DNA of 64,000 nucleotides from positions 1 to 64,000 of the forward strand of contig JAJBVD010000030.1 of the NCBI GenBank assembly GCA_020859985.1, written 5' to 3'. The stretch's first letter is position 1; each line of letters begins with the position of its first letter. This DNA comes from Clostridiales bacterium. Its GTDB lineage: Bacteria; Bacillota; Clostridia; Lachnospirales; Lachnospiraceae. The position numbers were made by a program, and so were the translations under genes. Of the stretch, positions 8,272 through 17,073 are shown piece by piece. Under the pieces are notes generated by a model. It did no database searches and was not told the DNA's origin. It worked only from the letters and a program-made list of their open reading frames with translations.

Positions 8272-9393
8272 TTACAAGGGAATATTTCGGTTCCCTCTGC
8301 TCACAGAAAGCGCCAGCCCCATCTCGGCAAGCAAAAACAACATGGACGTACCGCCATAGCTGACGAAGGGTAGGGTAATGCCGGTGTTGGGTATCGTGTT
8401 TGTCACTACCGCAATATTCAATATCACCTGAATCGCGATATGTCCCATAATCCCCGCGGCAATCAACGAGCCGAACAGATCCGGCGCATGCGTCGCGATC
8501 ACCATAAAGCGCCACAGCAGCAAAAGAAAAAGCAGGACCAGAAATGCCGCGCCAAACAACCCCAGTTCCTCGCAGATCACCGAGAAAATCATATCGTTCT
8601 GCGCTTCCGGCACAAAGCCCAGCTTCTGCAGACCATTACCCAGCCCCAGCCCGAACAGGCCTCCGGAACCAATCGCATACAGTCCCTGCATCGTCTGATA
8701 GCCCTTTTCATATAATTCCGGATTTCGCCAGATTGCCAGACGCTCCAGACGGTAAGCTTCCAGACTTAAAAATGCAGCCAGAAACCCGACTCCCGCCAGG
8801 ATCATCCAGAGAAAAGGCAGATATTTGGGATTTGATACAAAGATCATGAGCATCGCGATACCAAGAATAATCACCGCCGTGCTAAGATTGTTTTTTCCCA
8901 CCAGCGCAACAATGGGAAGCACTGCCAGAAAGACGGATGCAATCCGGCCGCGCGCTCCGCCGCGTCTCAGGCGAGGATCTGCTGCAGTCGTTTTTCGGTG
9001 ACGGGTTCCAGACACGCCGCGCGGATCCCGCGATCCGGAGGCTCCCGCTACCACGCTGGCCAGCAAAAGTATCACGGCTGGTTTCGCATATTCGGCCGGC
9101 TGAAACGAAAGCGGTCCGATCGACAGCCAGCGCCGGGAACCGTTGTAAGCGTCCCCAAACAGCAGCACCGCTCCTGAAAGCACAAGCGAGAGCAGATAAG
9201 CCGGCCCTGCCAGCTTATTCAGCACATGATAATCGATGGAAGAAATTCCGGCCATCGCTGCCAGGCCGAGCACCATCGCAAAAAACTGTTTTTTCAGATA
9301 CCAGGCGGAATCGCCAAAGCGCACCTGCCCGTTGTACGAGCTGGCACTGTACAGGATGAGCAACCCAAACCCACAAAGGATAAGGACCGCCAA
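8272..9393 (-). CDS. ftsW: Peptidoglycan glycosyltransferase FtsW (SEDS family)
   Basis: A SEDS polymerase that links lipid II into septal glycan strands with a class B PBP. Multiple hydrophobic helices are present, with RRWLSIGPLSFQPAE near residues 87-101. The catalytic Asp motif is VPEAQNDMIFSVICEELG (it corresponds to Asp297 of Escherichia coli FtsW), and a late PNTGITLPFVSYGG is present. Residues about 117-150 are an Arg/Gly-rich cytoplasmic loop longer than usual. The start is uncertain: the frame is open back to the murD stop, but has only TTG at 9393 and no ATG or GTG. TTG 9393 begins in the first helix, leaving no cytoplasmic N-terminus. A GTG in another frame upstream joins this frame after a -1 shift on a run of seven A. 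The true N-terminus is probably longer. Confidence 0.9.
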   Translation of the reverse strand: MAVLILCGFGLLILYSASSYNGQVRFGDSAWYLKKQFFAMVLGLAAMAGISSIDYHVLNKLAGPAYLLSLVLSGAVLLFGDAYNGSRRWLSIGPLSFQPAEYAKPAVILLLASVVAGASGSRDPRGVSGTRHRKTTAADPRLRRGGARGRIASVFLAVLPIVALVGKNNLSTAVIILGIAMLMIFVSNPKYLPFLWMILAGVGFLAAFLSLEAYRLERLAIWRNPELYEKGYQTMQGLYAIGSGGLFGLGLGNGLQKLGFVPEAQNDMIFSVICEELGLFGAAFLVLLFLLLLWRFMVIATHAPDLFGSLIAAGIMGHIAIQVILNIAVVTNTIPNTGITLPFVSYGGTSMLFLLAEMGLALSVSRGNRNIPL

Positions 9394-9459
9394 CAGCAGG
9401 AGACCGTCCGCTTCGCCCCTCGCGCCTCTTTTTTTACCAGTACCCAGAAAATCACCCCA

Positions 9460-11061
9460 TCAGTCGAGCTGATTTACCAGTTCTTTGAATCGCCTGCCGC
9501 GCACCTCATAGTTGGGGAACATCCCCCAGCTGGCGCACGCCGGTGAGAGCAGCACCGCATCTCCGCTTTTTGCGTGCTCCGCGCAGAATGCCACAGCATC
9601 CTCCAGCGAATCCTTCAGCACACAATCGGAAAATCCGCAGTTTTTGGCCGCCTCGGCGATCTTCTCTCTCGTCTGTCCGATCAATACCAGATATTTCACC
9701 TTGCCGTCAAACGCCTGAATCCACTCTTCATACGAGGAATTTTTGTCGTAGCCGCCGCCGATCAGCAGAGTCGGGCGGTCCATCGCCTGAATGCCCTTGA
9801 TTGCCGCGTCCGGATTGGTTCCCTTCGAATCGTTATAGTACACGACGCCGTGCTTTTCGGTCACATACTCAATCCGGTGCTCCACCGCCTGGAACGAGCA
9901 GACTGTTTTGCGAATAACCTCAAACGGTACGCCGTACGCATGGGCCATCGCAGCCGCAGCCATGACATTTTCATGATTGTGGCGGCCAAGAATATTCAGT
10001 TCCTTTGTGGAACAGATCACCGTCTCCGTCGTTCCGTCTGAGTAACAAATATTTTCCCCAGCATCGGCCAAATGCGCAGCTTTTTCTGCATGGCCGATGC
10101 AATCTGCCGCCGAAGCAAAGCGAGGGGGCGCTTCCCGCTCGAGGTACATCCCCTCTTTCAGTTTATGCAGACTGCTGAAGTAAATGACTTTTGTCTTTAA
10201 AGTCTTTCCAAACTCCCGCAGGATGGGATCTTCATAATTGAGCACGCAGGCATCGTCCGGTCCCTGATTTTCCGTGATCAGCTCCTTGACACGTATGTAT
10301 TCCTCCATCGTGTGATGGCGGTTCAGATGATCCGGCGTGATATTAAGGATCGCGCTCACTCGTGGCGCAAAGCCCTCGATCGTTTCCAGCTGGAAGCTGG
10401 AAATCTCCGCGACCACGATGGAATCCTCTGTCAGCTTTGCTGCTGCATCCGTGTACGGATTGCCGATGTTGCCGACGACGCAGACACGCTCATCCGGAAG
10501 CGTATCCTCATCCGCACAGCTTTCTTTCCCTGCGCTGCACGCTTCCCCTGTTTTACCATGACAATTGCCTGTCGTCCGAAGCCATACAGCATAATCCCGC
10601 ATGATCTCACCCAGCAGGCTCGTCGTCGTAGTCTTTCCATTTGTACCCGTCACCGCAAGCACATCGCCTTTGCCGCACTCCCAGGCAAGCTCCACCTCGC
10701 CCCAGATACGCACACCACGCTCCCGCATCGCATTCACAAGCGGCAGGTCGGTCGGCACGCCGGGACTTAGCACCGCCAGATCAATCCGCGCAAGCACCTC
10801 GTCCGGAAGTTCACCGAGGATGATCTGCAGGCGGCCGCCGCAGTCTGCTCCGGCATTCTCCACATCTACAATGCTTTTTGAGGCATCATTATCATTTGTC
10901 GGGGCAACAACAACCTTCTCCTCAAGTTCCTTTGCATTCAATTTCTCATTCCCGTCATACAGAATTACTTCCTTTGCCGGTACACCAAGCAAAAGCCTGG
11001 CCGCTCCGATTCCGCTGATGCCCGCGCCAAAGACAAGGACGCGGCTAGTCGTTAGTTCCAT
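9460..11061 (-). CDS. murD: UDP-N-acetylmuramoylalanine--D-glutamate ligase MurD (with insertions)
   Basis: An ATP-dependent ligase that adds D-Glu to UDP-MurNAc-L-Ala. The N-terminal UDP-binding domain begins LVFGAGISGIGAARLL; the P-loop is VTGTNGKTTTTSLL (137-150); the central motif is ILNITPDHLNRH; the C-terminal domain contains YNDSKGTNPDAA. It has 533 residues against about 450 for the family. The excess is three insertions at about residues 52-78, 162-191 and 308-338. The third is encoded by palindrome-rich DNA (10061-10135) related to an insertion in priA. All motifs are intact, so it should be active. It starts at 11061 with AAAGGA upstream. Confidence 0.94.
   Translation of the reverse strand: MELTTSRVLVFGAGISGIGAARLLLGVPAKEVILYDGNEKLNAKELEEKVVVAPTNDNDASKSIVDVENAGADCGGRLQIILGELPDEVLARIDLAVLSPGVPTDLPLVNAMRERGVRIWGEVELAWECGKGDVLAVTGTNGKTTTTSLLGEIMRDYAVWLRTTGNCHGKTGEACSAGKESCADEDTLPDERVCVVGNIGNPYTDAAAKLTEDSIVVAEISSFQLETIEGFAPRVSAILNITPDHLNRHHTMEEYIRVKELITENQGPDDACVLNYEDPILREFGKTLKTKVIYFSSLHKLKEGMYLEREAPPRFASAADCIGHAEKAAHLADAGENICYSDGTTETVICSTKELNILGRHNHENVMAAAAMAHAYGVPFEVIRKTVCSFQAVEHRIEYVTEKHGVVYYNDSKGTNPDAAIKGIQAMDRPTLLIGGGYDKNSSYEEWIQAFDGKVKYLVLIGQTREKIAEAAKNCGFSDCVLKDSLEDAVAFCAEHAKSGDAVLLSPACASWGMFPNYEVRGRRFKELVNQLD
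10061..10135 (-). repeat. Palindromic element inside murD, related to one in priA
   Basis: A perfect inverted repeat GCATCGGCCA (10061-10070) / TGGCCGATGC (10091-10100) adjoins a block at 10079-10135. By hand alignment that block matches 32446-32501 in priA at about 44 of 57 positions; shared cores are TTTTCTGCAT, ATCT and GCGAGGGGGC.CTTCC. It encodes about residues 308-338 of MurD, which are extra compared with the family. Confidence 0.5.
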
Positions 11062-11188
11062 AATATTACATCCTTTCCTATTCGGTTATTAATTCTCGTT
11101 TTTTAAATCAATCATCAGAAAATCGGAACTCCGTTTCCGCACGCAGACGGCAGGCAGATTTTCGTCAATATTTGATATTTGATCAAGC

Positions 11189-12175
11189 TCACCCGATCGC
11201 ATACAGCGCCAGCAAACACAGAAACGCCGTCACGATCGCAAATACAGTCACGATGCGGGTCTCAGACCATCCGCACAGCTCAAAATGGTGATGGATCGGC
11301 GCCATCTTGAAAAAGCGTTTGCCGCCGGTCGCCTTAAAGTATGTGACCTGAATGATAACAGACAGCACTTCGATCAGGTACACCAGGCCAATGATCAGAA
11401 TGAAAATCGGCAGCTTCAGCAGATAAGCGCTTCCGGCCACAAACCCGCCGAGGGCAAGGGAACCGGTGTCGCCCATGAATACTTTCGCGGGATAAACGTT
11501 AAACAGCAGAAATCCCAGCAAAGCACCTGCTACAGCCGCTGTGATGGGCTCGATCTGTCCGCCAAGCGCCATGGATGCGGCGGTAAAGAAAATGGCCACC
11601 ATCAGAGTCACGCTGCTGGCCAGTCCATCCAGTCCGTCAGTGAAGTTTACGCCGTTGACAGTCCCGATGATCACAAAATAAGCAAGCGGGATCGAGAGAT
11701 ATTTGAACAGCCCTCCGAACGAATCCGCCGTGAGCATCTTCCCGCCGCTAAATGGGATGATCAGCTCCAGACAGGACTTGTCCATCACCCAGATATAGAC
11801 AATAAAAATCGTGGTCACAATAATCTGCCCCAGCATTTTCTGCTTCGGATACAGCCCGTCAGAGCGGCGCAGGACAACCTTCAGATAGTCATCAAGAAAT
11901 CCGATCAGACCAAAGCCCAGTACCAGAAACAATACCGGAATGATTCTGGGATATTTTCCAACATAAAAAAGCGAGGTAATAACGACACTGATCAGCATGA
12001 TCAGACCGCCCATCGTGGGAGTGCCTGCTTTTTGCAGATGCGACTGCACGCCCTCCTCCCGCTCAGTCTGGCCGACTTTCAGCCTGCGTAAAAATGGAAT
12101 AACTACAGGGCCTAAGATCACACAGATTACAAAGGCCACACACAAGGGAATAAAAATATCCGGGTTCATTTTCAT
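11189..12175 (-). CDS. mraY: Phospho-N-acetylmuramoyl-pentapeptide transferase MraY
   Basis: A 328-residue polytopic membrane enzyme that transfers phospho-MurNAc-pentapeptide to undecaprenyl phosphate, giving lipid I. Family motifs are present: KAGTPTMGGL, the Asp-rich GFLDDYLKV, NFTDGLDGLA, FMGDTGSLALGG and the His-rich PIHHHFELCGW loop. About ten hydrophobic segments are seen. It lies between the downstream PBP gene and murD, in the standard dcw position. The length is slightly shorter than the E. coli enzyme but normal for Bacillota. An ATG start at 12175 is preceded by AAGGAGGAG. Confidence 0.96.
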   Translation of the reverse strand: MKMNPDIFIPLCVAFVICVILGPVVIPFLRRLKVGQTEREEGVQSHLQKAGTPTMGGLIMLISVVITSLFYVGKYPRIIPVLFLVLGFGLIGFLDDYLKVVLRRSDGLYPKQKMLGQIIVTTIFIVYIWVMDKSCLELIIPFSGGKMLTADSFGGLFKYLSIPLAYFVIIGTVNGVNFTDGLDGLASSVTLMVAIFFTAASMALGGQIEPITAAVAGALLGFLLFNVYPAKVFMGDTGSLALGGFVAGSAYLLKLPIFILIIGLVYLIEVLSVIIQVTYFKATGGKRFFKMAPIHHHFELCGWSETRIVTVFAIVTAFLCLLALYAIG

Positions 12176-12294
12176 ACGGTTCTCCTCCTTAATTATATCG
12201 CAATTCCAGGTATATCCGGATTCCAGACATATCTATAACGATACCACGGATTGCTCCGTGCTGCGGTCTCCGCATCCTGTATCATTTCATTATC

Positions 12295-14037
12295 CTACTC
12301 CACCGTCTCCGTTTCGGCAAGGGTTTTTTCAATTCCCAGATACGGCAGAATATTTTCAAAAATATCTTTTACGACCGGCGCGGCAATCGTGCCGCCGTAG
12401 TAAGTACCCTGCGGGTTATTGATGACGCACAGGCAGATCACCTGCGGATCGTCCGCCGGAGCAAAACCGACGAAGGAGGAGATATATTTCCCCTGCCCGC
12501 GGGGAAGCGTCTCGGATGTCGCTGTTTTGCCGCCGATCCGATAGCCCTCAATATAGGCGTTTTTGCCGGAACCGCTGTCCACGACCTGCTCCAGAAGGTA
12601 ACGCATGGTCGCGGATGTTTCCTCCGAGAGGATCCGTTCGCCCTCCTCATACTGATATACTTCCAGCAAGGTGCCGTCCGCATCCTGCGCGCTTACAGCA
12701 AAGTGCGGCGTGATGCGGATACCTCCGTTGATAATGGACGCCGCGGTCGTAATCAGCTGGATCGGTGTGATCTGGAAGGACTGCCCGAATGAGATCGTAG
12801 CAAGCTCCACCTGACCTACGTTTTCCTTCTTATGCATGATCGTCGCCGCTTCGCCCGGCAGATCAACGCCGGTCTTGTCGTTTAAACCAAACTGATTGAA
12901 ATATTTAAAATAATTATCCACTCCAAGGCGCAGGCCGACCTCGATAAAGACCGGATTGCAGGAGTTCTGCGCCGCCTCCAGAAAGGTCTCTGATCCGTGT
13001 CCGGCCGTCTTATGACAGCGGATGCGCCGATCGTCTACCAGCTTATACCCCGGGCAATAAAAGGTATCGGTAAGCGTTACCACTCCCTCCTCCAGTCCGG
13101 TTGCAGCGGTGATGATCTTGAAAGTCGAACCGGGTTCGTAGGTGTCGTTGATGCAGCCGTTGCGCCACATCTGATTTAGGGCATCCTCTTCAGAAAGCTG
13201 CGTTTCTATATATAATTCCGTCAATGTATACGGATCATTCAGGTCAAATTCCGGCACGTTCGTCATCGCATAGATTTCGCCGTTCTGCGGGTTCATCACA
13301 AGGATAGATACACTGTCTGCCTGCTTTTCCTCGAGCACATTGTAGGCTGCCTGCTCGACGTACTGCTGAATGTTGTAGTCCAGGCTGATGATAAGGTCAT
13401 TCCCTGCGACCGGCTCTATGCGTGTCTCCGCGGTATCTTCAATCTCTATCCCCCGCGCGTCAGTCAGGGTCAGGATCGTGCCAGGCGTCCCGGAAAGCAG
13501 CTCATCGTACCGGACCTCCAGGCCAATGATGCCCTGATTGTCAGCGCCGGTAAATCCCAACACCTTGGAGGCCATGCTTGCATACGGATAATACCGCTTG
13601 TAATCCTCATCCACCTTTACCCCGTCCAGTCCATAGCTGCGTATTGCGTCGCCAATGTCTTTATCCACATTGCTTTTGATCCGCTCGATCGAGCTGTTCT
13701 TTTCCACCCGCGCCCGCACCGTCTCCTCATCCATGCCGAGCTCCGTGCAAAGCACTTCGATGACCTGCTCCGGATCTGTGATCTGGCTGTGGATGACCGA
13801 GACCGTACAGACTGTCCGGTTATCCGCCAGAACCGTGCCGTTGCGGTCCAGAATCCGCCCGCGGGCCGCCTTGATGGAACGCTCCCGTTCATGCAGTTCC
13901 TCCGCCAGAGTCGTATAATACCCGGACTTCGCGATCATCAGATATGCCAGCCGTCCGATCAGAAACAGCAGTGCCGCTATACAGCAGACAAAAACCAGCA
14001 GGATTTTCCGGCGATGAAACGATTTGGTTTTCTGCAT
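12295..14037 (-). CDS. Class B penicillin-binding protein (SpoVD/FtsI-like) with KTA box
   Basis: A 580-residue transpeptidase with an N-terminal membrane anchor (about residues 11-34), a dimerisation domain and a transpeptidase domain. Active-site motifs are S304TFK, S359CN and, in place of the usual KTG, K504TATSET. It lacks PASTA domains. It is the second of two tandem class B PBPs between ftsL and mraY; in endospore formers such a pair usually combines a division PBP and the spore-cortex PBP SpoVD, but which is which is not decided by sequence alone. Lacking PASTA, it could also be an FtsI-type protein. The KTA box may alter beta-lactam affinity (inference). Confidence 0.85.
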   Translation of the reverse strand: MQKTKSFHRRKILLVFVCCIAALLFLIGRLAYLMIAKSGYYTTLAEELHERERSIKAARGRILDRNGTVLADNRTVCTVSVIHSQITDPEQVIEVLCTELGMDEETVRARVEKNSSIERIKSNVDKDIGDAIRSYGLDGVKVDEDYKRYYPYASMASKVLGFTGADNQGIIGLEVRYDELLSGTPGTILTLTDARGIEIEDTAETRIEPVAGNDLIISLDYNIQQYVEQAAYNVLEEKQADSVSILVMNPQNGEIYAMTNVPEFDLNDPYTLTELYIETQLSEEDALNQMWRNGCINDTYEPGSTFKIITAATGLEEGVVTLTDTFYCPGYKLVDDRRIRCHKTAGHGSETFLEAAQNSCNPVFIEVGLRLGVDNYFKYFNQFGLNDKTGVDLPGEAATIMHKKENVGQVELATISFGQSFQITPIQLITTAASIINGGIRITPHFAVSAQDADGTLLEVYQYEEGERILSEETSATMRYLLEQVVDSGSGKNAYIEGYRIGGKTATSETLPRGQGKYISSFVGFAPADDPQVICLCVINNPQGTYYGGTIAAPVVKDIFENILPYLGIEKTLAETETVE

Positions 14038-14064
14038 GAGTCCCCCGAATGATGTTTTGAAGTG

Positions 14065-14111
14065 CAGGATCCGTCCATGCGCGCTGTCACAGCGTTATGA
14101 TCCTGTCTTTT
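14065..14111 (+). other. Stem-loop upstream of the second PBP gene
   Basis: CAGGATC (14065-14071) pairs with GATCCTG (14099-14105), with an inner CGCTGT/ACAGCG hairpin, then TCTTTTTT on the plus strand. It would terminate plus-strand transcripts; for the minus-strand operon it is a leader structure between the two PBP genes. The rest of this 215-nt gap holds no recognisable gene. Confidence 0.45.
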
Positions 14112-14225
14112 TTAATCTATTCGATGAGGGAAAGCTTCATGCCATGACCCGTATCACATTTTTATACAGGACAATTTTTACTCCTCAAAACATAATGTCC
14201 CGGACGCGGGCTTTCTTCTATTCCT

Positions 14226-14252
14226 GTAACTGTTCAGTACCTTCACAGTTAC
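14226..14252. repeat. 27-bp GTAACTGT palindromic repeat abutting a stop codon
   Basis: Perfect arms GTAACTGT (14226-14233) and ACAGTTAC (14245-14252), loop TCAGTACCTTC, identical to the core at 3993-4019. It begins directly after the stop codon of the PBP gene at 14253. Confidence 0.7.
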
Positions 14253-16553
14253 CTACTCCTCTTCTTCTTCCGCAATATCGGTCGGATCGACAATCGTCGA
14301 ATCTGAATCATCTACAGAGCTTTCATCCAGCGGTGCGGCCATATCCGGATTTGTCGCGATCGTATCCTCTTCGTCCTCCGCTTCCACAGAAGAGACCGCA
14401 TTCATATATCCGTCATAGACGGTTCCATCATCATCAATGTACGCGCCGGCGATCACATTGCCATCCCCATCGACCACCTGTCCATCCTCGACGCGCGCGT
14501 CATTGTAGAGATTTCCATAAGAATCAAATGCCTGGAACGTCGTCACTGTTTCGACCTGCACAACGTCGTCCTGCGTCAGTCCGAGCTCTGCCAGCAGCGA
14601 ATCCGTAATCTCCTCAGTCGCGGCAATGCCCATATAGGGCAGCACATCCAGAGCGATCGTCTGAAACAGCTTCTGTGCATAGCTGCTGCTTGCCTGATTA
14701 TCTACATTCGGTTCATCAACGACCACATAGATCACAACCTCCGGATCATTGATCGGCGCGGCTCCGATAAAGGAAACCAGATACAGGCCGTCCGCGCGCT
14801 CGCCGGTCGTAGCGTCAATCTTCTCGGCTGTTCCCGTCTTTCCGCCGACACGGTAACCGGGAACCCGCGAAGCTTTACCGGTACCATCCTCCACGACGCT
14901 CTCCAGATATTCCTTCAGCGTATCGGAGGTTGAAGAAGAAATGATCTGTTTTAACAGCAGCTGTGAGTTGTCTTTTACGATCGCGCCATCCTCGTCAAGG
15001 ATTTTGTCTACCACATGAGGCTGATAATAATAGCCGCCGTTGACGACCGCAGAAAACGCGGCAATCTCCTGTATCATCGTACAGGTAAAGCCCTGCCCGA
15101 AGGAGCAGGTCGCCAGCTCAACCTCATTCATGGTGTCCGTCGTGTAAACAACACCGGTCGATTCATTCGGCAGATCGATGCCTGTTTTCTTACCGAAATT
15201 AAACAGGGACTGATACTCGATAAAATTCGATACCCGCATTTTCGCGGCGATCTGCATCAGAGCATCGTTGCAGGAATTTACAAGCGCATCCTCCAGTGTC
15301 TCCGCCCCGTGCGCGCCCGGATAAACATCACAGTGAATCTCCGTATCTGTGATGAATTCACCGCCGTCACAGTAAAAGCTGTCGCTTGTTGAGATTGCGC
15401 CGATTTCCAGCGCGGCTGCGATCGTGATTGGTTTGAAGGTCGAACCGGGCTCATAGCTGTCGGACACGCAGAAGTTGCCCCACAGATCATAAAGCGCTGT
15501 ATTGTACGCACTGCCATCGTCATCTTCTTCTAAAAGATCCTGAATCTCTGCCTCCGTATACCAGTCGTAGATCACGCTGTCCGGATCGTTCAGGTCATAG
15601 CTCTGGTTGGTCGCCATCGCCAGAATACCGCCGGTGTTTGGATCCATCACTACGACTCCGACGTTTGCGGCGCCGTGCTTCGCGGTACCGTCGTCATTGT
15701 CGTCCCCATACTCTTCGTCAAATTCCGCAATCGCATTCTCCACGATCTCCTGAATGTTGACGTCCAGCGTTGTCACCAGCGTGTAGCCGTTCTCCGGAGC
15801 GATCGTCTTGGTCTGATATTCTGTATCCTCATTCAGATAGCCGAAAATGCGGCCATTTGTCCCCTGCAGCTGTTCGTCATAATAGGCCTCCAACCCAACA
15901 ATGCCGTCGCCTAAGCTGTTTGCGAAGCCAATCGTGTTGCTGGCGAGCGAGTCCAGCGGATAGTGCCGGACATATTTTTCTTCAAACCAGACCCCTGTCA
16001 CCGCGGCCCGCTTTTTCTTTTCCTCTTTTTCCGAATCGCTTAAGGTGCTGGAAGAGACATCCGCATACTCGTCTATGTACTCCTCATACGCTTCCATTTC
16101 ATCCTGCGTCAGATACTGGTCCTCATCTTCTCCCTTCACCTGCAGCACCTGATACTGACTGTCCTTTGTCTCATCCGAAAGGATCAGAGAGCGAAGCTCG
16201 GTCTCATCAAGTCCAAAATAAGAGCACAATACCTCTATGGTAGGCTCCAGAGCGTTTTCCTGATCCTGATTGATGGCATAGCAGTCAATCACAAGATTGT
16301 AGACCTTTTCGCTGTAGGCCAGGACCCGCCCGTTCGTATCCTGAATTTCTCCCCTTCGGGCATAGAGGGTCTCACTGTCATAATTATTCTGGGAAAGCAC
16401 CTGCTTTGCGTAGCTGCTCCCTTCCGTGATATTGATCTGCGCGATACGCAGCAGCAAAACAATCAGTCCCAATAAAACGAATGCAAATACAGCCAGAAGC
16501 TTTATTTGCATTCGTTTCGTAAATTTGCGTTCTTTTTTTGTTCGATTTGCCAA
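14253..16553 (-). CDS. Class B penicillin-binding protein with extra C-terminal module
   Basis: A 766-residue transpeptidase. A basic N-terminus and one membrane helix (about residues 18-37) are followed by the dimerisation region (about 60-250, with an acidic insertion at 130-180) and the transpeptidase domain with S371TFK, S427CN and K572TG. Residues after about 645 are an extension: a short module at 673-720 (FDSYGNLY, VVDGDGNVIAGAY, DDDGTVYDGYMN) shared with FtsQ, then an acidic tail ending in EEEEE. It starts at TTG 16553 with AGGTGA 6 nt upstream, 10 nt after the ftsL stop. Position directly after ftsL suggests the division PBP (FtsI/Pbp2B role). Confidence 0.88.
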   Translation of the reverse strand: MANRTKKERKFTKRMQIKLLAVFAFVLLGLIVLLLRIAQINITEGSSYAKQVLSQNNYDSETLYARRGEIQDTNGRVLAYSEKVYNLVIDCYAINQDQENALEPTIEVLCSYFGLDETELRSLILSDETKDSQYQVLQVKGEDEDQYLTQDEMEAYEEYIDEYADVSSSTLSDSEKEEKKKRAAVTGVWFEEKYVRHYPLDSLASNTIGFANSLGDGIVGLEAYYDEQLQGTNGRIFGYLNEDTEYQTKTIAPENGYTLVTTLDVNIQEIVENAIAEFDEEYGDDNDDGTAKHGAANVGVVVMDPNTGGILAMATNQSYDLNDPDSVIYDWYTEAEIQDLLEEDDDGSAYNTALYDLWGNFCVSDSYEPGSTFKPITIAAALEIGAISTSDSFYCDGGEFITDTEIHCDVYPGAHGAETLEDALVNSCNDALMQIAAKMRVSNFIEYQSLFNFGKKTGIDLPNESTGVVYTTDTMNEVELATCSFGQGFTCTMIQEIAAFSAVVNGGYYYQPHVVDKILDEDGAIVKDNSQLLLKQIISSSTSDTLKEYLESVVEDGTGKASRVPGYRVGGKTGTAEKIDATTGERADGLYLVSFIGAAPINDPEVVIYVVVDEPNVDNQASSSYAQKLFQTIALDVLPYMGIAATEEITDSLLAELGLTQDDVVQVETVTTFQAFDSYGNLYNDARVEDGQVVDGDGNVIAGAYIDDDGTVYDGYMNAVSSVEAEDEEDTIATNPDMAAPLDESSVDDSDSTIVDPTDIAEEEEE

Positions 16554-16563
16554 AATGATTCAC

Positions 16564-17073
16564 CTACTCTGTCGGTATCTCGGAATACTGTCTTACATAA
16601 TCGCCATCCTCTATCTCATAGGTAACGATCTGATCCGACGTTGCCTGCTGCATGCCGAGCTCATCCGTTGCGACCTCTTTGACATGCTCCAGATCCACAC
16701 TGTTCATTACCCGATTGTATTCCGAATCGTTTTCCAGTATCGCGGAATCCAGCTCGGCGGAAAGAGTCGCCACCTCCTCTGAGAGAAGCGTGTTCACCGC
16801 TCTCAGCTGCAGGAAATTCACACAGACAAATACCGCAATCACTGCCGCTGCCGTAAGGAAAAGGACATACGCGAAATTCATCTGCAGCGCGCGCTCCCGA
16901 TTTCTGCGTATACTCGGGCTTACCTCAGCCGGCTGTTTCGGCTGATTAATCGGCTGAGTCTCAACATCCAGCTTCCGGACCGTATTCCCGTCTATATAGG
17001 TATATGTGTGTTTGCCGCGGCTTCCCGATCTATTTTTTGCGGAAGCCGTCCTGTTGTACCCTGATCTTGCCAT
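16564..17073 (-). CDS. ftsL: Cell division protein FtsL-like
   Basis: A 169-residue bitopic protein. A basic cytoplasmic part ([19 protein letters not shown]) of about 80 residues precedes a single membrane helix ([19 protein letters not shown]) and a coiled-coil-like segment with heptad leucines ([21 protein letters not shown]). FtsL sequences are poorly conserved; the call rests on topology, size and position between rsmH and the PBP gene. In the family it forms a complex with FtsQ and FtsB/DivIC at the septum. The ATG at 17073 lies inside the end of rsmH (44-nt overlap) with AGGGA upstream; the frame is open to 17130 but without a better site. Confidence 0.8.
   Translation of the reverse strand: MARSGYNRTASAKNRSGSRGKHTYTYIDGNTVRKLDVETQPINQPKQPAEVSPSIRRNRERALQMNFAYVLFLTAAAVIAVFVCVNFLQLRAVNTLLSEEVATLSAELDSAILENDSEYNRVMNSVDLEHVKEVATDELGMQQATSDQIVTYEIEDGDYVRQYSEIPTE

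Noticed and set aside
14065-14111. Stem-loop with T-run as a terminator between the two PBP genes
   Set aside because: The T-run is on the plus strand; for the minus-strand operon it gives no termination signal.
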